Assembly: GCA_022072405.1 (NCBI GenBank)
Contig: JAJVHX010000016.1
Coordinates: 22,729 to 86,728, forward strand
Source of the DNA: Phycisphaerae bacterium
GTDB lineage: Bacteria > Planctomycetota > Phycisphaerae > UBA1845 > CAIVHJ01
Direction: 5' to 3'
DNA: 64,000 bases
Position numbers and translations under genes: made by a program. Of the stretch, positions 60,868 through 64,000 are shown piece after piece (the stretch's first letter is position 1; each line of letters begins with the position of its first letter). The notes under the pieces are model-generated. The model made no database searches and was not told the DNA's origin. It was given only the letters and a program-made list of their open reading frames with translations.

Positions 60868-61827
60868 ATGATGAAAAGAAATAACCGGACCATGGTGTGT
60901 CTGCTGATGTTGATCCTGCTCGGCGGGTGCGTGGATGGGTTGGATTACATTAATGCTTATGTGTTCGACACGGCGGCGGCGGATGATTGTCTCTATCTGG
61001 CGGCTGATTTGCTGCCAGGAGCCATGGTGGAGTTTACAGAAGAGGGACCAGTGCTGTTGGTCAATGGAGAGGTTGTACCCGTTCCGGAATCGCCGGCGGA
61101 TATCGGCTTGACGTACGAGGCCTTTAAAGTCCTCAATGACAGGCAGGAAGTAATTTCCGGGTGGATGATCACGCCGGATGGCGAACCCCGCAACGCGATC
61201 ATGTTGAGCGGCGGCAGTGTCGGGACCAAGGCTTGTTATCTGCCCTGGGCACAGTGGTTGACGGCGGCGGGCAATACCGTGGTGCTCTATGATTACACCG
61301 GTTTTGGGGAGAGTCCGGGCGAAAAGAATCTTGAGCGGATCGTGCCTGATGCCCAGGCGGTCTTCACCTGGATGTTGAATCAGGCTCCCGGCGTTGAGCA
61401 GGGGGTGGTGCTGTATGGCATCTCACTGGGGACGGGGCCGAGCATAGAATTGGCGGGGCGATTTCCGCAGAAAATATCCGCCGTGGTGGTTGATTCACCC
61501 TACACCGCCGAATCGCGCGTCGCGCGGCTAGAGCTGGATGGTTTTTTCGTCGCCCTGATCCGAACATTGCTGGGTGCGTTTCCGGCAGAGATGGACAATG
61601 AGTTGAATATCGGTGCGGTGAATCAGCCGCTGCTGATGTTATACGGCACGCTGGATACGATTGAGGCGGGGCGGGGATTATTTGATCTGGCACCGGGTGG
61701 TGTTGATCTGGTGGAATTTCCCTTCGGCCATATTGAAGCCGCGTTTCATGACCCAGCAAGGTATCAGGAAGCAGTACTGGGATTTCTGGATGAGTATGTA
61801 GTTGCGACTCCTGACCAGGTAAATTAG
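60868..61827 (+). CDS. Lipoprotein alpha/beta hydrolase, copy 2
   Basis: 319 residues from ATG 60868; the frame is open 30 bases further up, inside copy 1, but the lipoprotein signal (MVCLLMLILLGGCVDG) favours this start. Catalytic pattern GVVLYGISLGTGPSIELAGRF, DSPYTAESRV, LLMLYGTLDTIEAG and a late His in PFGHIEAAF. Homology to copy 1 is clear throughout (NDIIFDPPEYDEC there, NAYVFDTAAADDC here). The genes are 4 bases apart, which argues for a tandem duplication that has diverged in substrate range. Confidence 0.85.
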   Translation: MMKRNNRTMVCLLMLILLGGCVDGLDYINAYVFDTAAADDCLYLAADLLPGAMVEFTEEGPVLLVNGEVVPVPESPADIGLTYEAFKVLNDRQEVISGWMITPDGEPRNAIMLSGGSVGTKACYLPWAQWLTAAGNTVVLYDYTGFGESPGEKNLERIVPDAQAVFTWMLNQAPGVEQGVVLYGISLGTGPSIELAGRFPQKISAVVVDSPYTAESRVARLELDGFFVALIRTLLGAFPAEMDNELNIGAVNQPLLMLYGTLDTIEAGRGLFDLAPGGVDLVEFPFGHIEAAFHDPARYQEAVLGFLDEYVVATPDQVN

Positions 61828-61836
61828 AGGACAAAC

Positions 61837-62988
61837 ATGTCACGTTTTTTAGCAGAACGGATCTTATCCAAAAAGCCATCCGCCATCCGTCATTATTCAG
61901 CCTGGGTGCAGCGGGTCGACGGAGTGAATCTGTCGCAGGGGGTCTGCGATCAGCCGGCACCTGAGGTCGTCAAGCAGGGCGCCAAACAAGCGATTGATGA
62001 GGACCGGGCCATCTACACCCACATGCAGGGCATTTTATCCGTACGGCAGTCGGTGGCGGAGAAGCTGAAAAAATATAATCACCTCACCGCCGATCCGGAA
62101 ACGGAAATCACCATCACCACCGGTTCGGCAGCCGGTTTTGCCGCATTGATCGAAGCCACCCTTAACCCCGGTGATAATGTAGTGACGTTTTCACCCTACT
62201 ATTCATATTATCTGGATTACATCAAGCTGCGCGGGTGCGAGTTGCGTTTCGTGGATACCTATCCGCCCGATTGGCATTACGATACCGCCGCCTTGGCAGC
62301 TGTTGTAGATGAACGCACCAAGATCATCCTGGTGTGTACACCGAATAACCCCACCGGCAAGGTGTTTACACGATCGGAATTACAGGGCATCGTGGAGCTG
62401 GCCAATAAGCATGATTGTCTGATCGCCACGGATGAAGTGTACGAATATATCGTGCACGATCAGCCGCACATTTCGATCGCCACATTGCCGGGAGCGGCGG
62501 AGCGGACGATCACCATGAGCGGCGGTTCCAAGACCTTCGCCATCACCGGTTGGCGGATCGGTTATATTTCCGGGCCGGCGGAGATTGTCCAGAAGATCGC
62601 CGTCGCACATGACATCATCTGCATCTGCCCGCCTTCGTGCCTGCAACTGGGCGTGGAAGCGGGATTGCGTCAACTGCCCGACAGCTATTATCAGCAGATG
62701 GAAAAGGATTATCGCGCCAAGCGCGACCTGCTGCTGAATACACTGACGCGGATCGGGATGGAGCCCTACAAGCCAGCAGGTGCTTTCTACATGATGGTCA
62801 ACTTCCATGATCGTTTCGAGGATGATTTCAAGGCAGCGGATGCGCTGATCGAACGGGTGGGGGTGGCTGCCGTGCCCGGTTCGATCTTCTTCGCTCACCC
62901 GGAACAGGGCCAAACGCAGCTCCGCTTCTGCTACGCCAAGAAAATGGCCGACCTCGAAGATGGCTGCCAACGGTTACTCAGATTGTAA
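61837..62988 (+). CDS. Class I/II pyridoxal-phosphate aminotransferase
   Basis: 383 residues of the aspartate-aminotransferase fold. NLSQGVCDQPAPEVVKQGAKQAIDEDRAIYTHMQGILSVRQSVAEKL, then TITTGSAAGFAALIEATLNPGDNV, CTPNNPTGKVF and the PLP lysine in MSGGSKTFAITGWRIGY, plus QLRFCYAKK with the carboxylate Arg. It belongs to the large Iγ subgroup (aspartate, aromatic or kynurenine-type donors); the amino donor cannot be read from sequence. It begins ten bases after the hydrolase pair. Confidence 0.9.
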   Translation: MSRFLAERILSKKPSAIRHYSAWVQRVDGVNLSQGVCDQPAPEVVKQGAKQAIDEDRAIYTHMQGILSVRQSVAEKLKKYNHLTADPETEITITTGSAAGFAALIEATLNPGDNVVTFSPYYSYYLDYIKLRGCELRFVDTYPPDWHYDTAALAAVVDERTKIILVCTPNNPTGKVFTRSELQGIVELANKHDCLIATDEVYEYIVHDQPHISIATLPGAAERTITMSGGSKTFAITGWRIGYISGPAEIVQKIAVAHDIICICPPSCLQLGVEAGLRQLPDSYYQQMEKDYRAKRDLLLNTLTRIGMEPYKPAGAFYMMVNFHDRFEDDFKAADALIERVGVAAVPGSIFFAHPEQGQTQLRFCYAKKMADLEDGCQRLLRL

Positions 62989-63022
62989 ATGTGAACGCCG
63001 AGCGCCTTCATCGCAATATTAT

Positions 63023-63871
63023 TCAATTTCGTTCCTCGACAGAGAAGAGGGTGTAGCCGGAGGCGAGGACTTTCTGGAGGTCCGCTTCCCGAATCCAAAA
63101 GCTGACATCGGAATCCGGATATGCAATGCATCGCATTCCGTCGGGCCAGGGGCGCCGACTATAGATAATAACGCAACGCGAACTTTCGGGCAGCGGAAAG
63201 TAATCATAATTGTGCTCAAACTCACTCAACACCTCAGGATAGTGAAGTTCTGCACATTGGAAATCCTGTAAATATTCATAGTCCACTTGCCAAAGAATCT
63301 TCCCGACAGGGCCCCATAGGGCACACATTAAACTAAAACCTAGCACACAAGCCACTATCCAGCGCTTCCTTCTGAGTGATGCTACAACTATCAACAGTAT
63401 GCCAAAACCAAGCAATGAAAAGTGCGTATACGGATAGGTGAACCTCTGCCACCAAAAGCTGCCCAGTATAGCCCGCCGACTTACACCAACTCGACAATAG
63501 GGTTTCAGTTCCGACATGGCGAACGAGGTTCTATCCGGATGTTCAATAAGGAAAGTGCCGACAGTTGGGGCCACATCATCGAGGGTATAGGCATGCATTA
63601 AATGGTGCCAATCTTGAAATGAGATGAAACCGCTGGGCGCATGATCCTCGCGGATGACCCCTGCCTGACGAAAGGAGAATAGGAAATAGTACCCCACAAC
63701 GACAATCCCTGCAGCTAAGACCAGCCGCCTGAATATATGGGCCAATTGCCAGTTTCTCCTGGATAAATATGTTGTACTGTCAGCGAAGGAGAAGGATTGA
63801 CCGCACTCCGGACAGCGCGGTTCGGTGAGACCCTGAAGCATGTAATGGCATTTCTTGCAGAACATAGGCAA
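63023..63871 (-). CDS. Zinc-ribbon membrane protein
   Basis: 282 residues. The N-terminal MPMFCKKCHYMLQGLTEPRCPECGQSFSFADSTTY is a zinc ribbon of the CxxCxYxLxGL...CPECGxxF type, common at the start of planctomycete membrane proteins. Two or three hydrophobic helices follow (LVLAAGIVVVGYYFLFSF; HFSLLGFGILLIVVASL; WIVACVLGFSLMCALWGP), then a soluble tail of about 90 residues. No enzymatic motif seen. It probably works as an envelope or sensing component. Confidence 0.7.
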   Translation of the reverse strand: MPMFCKKCHYMLQGLTEPRCPECGQSFSFADSTTYLSRRNWQLAHIFRRLVLAAGIVVVGYYFLFSFRQAGVIREDHAPSGFISFQDWHHLMHAYTLDDVAPTVGTFLIEHPDRTSFAMSELKPYCRVGVSRRAILGSFWWQRFTYPYTHFSLLGFGILLIVVASLRRKRWIVACVLGFSLMCALWGPVGKILWQVDYEYLQDFQCAELHYPEVLSEFEHNYDYFPLPESSRCVIIYSRRPWPDGMRCIAYPDSDVSFWIREADLQKVLASGYTLFSVEERN

Positions 63872-63958
63872 TTTGAGCTCTCTGAATAACCCTTGACAAG
63901 GATGGTAGAGTGAGTGGGGTTTTGGATCAAGGGAGTCCAGTTTAGCAGGGAGGCAGTT

Positions 63959-64000
63959 ATGGAACGACGCTGTGCGGATCGGAGCTTTGTGGATGAGTTG
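63959..64000 (+). CDS. Start of a gene running off the window
   Basis: ATG 63959 is preceded by GGGAGG at 63947-63952 and opens a frame to the window end (MERRCADRSFVDEL). Fourteen residues are too few to identify a family. Confidence 0.4.
   Translation, partial: MERRCADRSFVDEL

Overview
The window reads as a bacterial chromosome segment, most likely from a planctomycete (Phycisphaerae-like), though no 16S gene is present to prove it. The evidence is an ECF sigma factor of the kind paired with a Pkn kinase that carries the matching N-terminal extension, DUF1571-like and YdjY-like proteins, a membrane protein with a Cys-Tyr-x-Leu-x-Gly-Leu/Cys-Pro-Glu-Cys zinc ribbon, a 5S rRNA gene standing alone, and loosely packed genes with long intergenic gaps. 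All calls come from reading the sequence; no database was searched.

Layout. 1-2450: end of a sodium symporter with its small subunit, then rpsL, bioY and rpsG. 2730-6607: a leucine-rich-repeat protein, a divergent ECF sigma factor with its Ser/Thr kinase, and a CYTH protein. 6620-10087: leuS with a REP-associated (Y1, HUH) transposase embedded in frame in its editing domain. 10562-12743: a small DUF3060-like protein and a membrane glycosyltransferase. 13265-22300: a pilM/secretin operon with two unrecognised inner-membrane proteins. 22400-31299: mostly housekeeping and metabolic genes (YdjY-like, kdsD, LOG, a methyltransferase, gpmI, an orphan DNA methyltransferase, a dipeptide-epimerase-like enolase). 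31322-38068: an accessory island with an unknown secreted protein and a GC-rich BcgI-like restriction-modification cassette, set between a truncated EcoRI-type methyltransferase and an HNH-nuclease remnant, followed by a 21-bp tandem repeat. 38069-47283: rocD, a cyclophilin, the SRP RNA gene, dnaX-ybaB-recR, rpoN, a lipoprotein and a PAS histidine kinase. 47593-51599: a DUF1571-like protein, an epimerase, an oxidoreductase and a TPR/HEAT protein. About 51990-52992: a very large structured non-coding RNA. 53009-64000: nuclease, lgt, MazG-like, a bshB-like deacetylase, 5S rRNA, a kinase, an AIM24-family protein, duplicated lipoprotein hydrolases, an aminotransferase, and the start of one more gene.

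Most notable: (1) the leucyl-tRNA synthetase containing a complete-looking REP-associated transposase bounded by two inverted REP palindromes, with the reading frame kept open; (2) the roughly 1-kb structured RNA with its own terminator and no recognised family; (3) a dispersed family of about 68-bp REPIN-like inverted repeats that shares its palindromic core with the repeats in leuS, suggesting that the embedded transposase, or a relative, mobilises them; (4) a restriction island that looks like one defence locus replaced by another.
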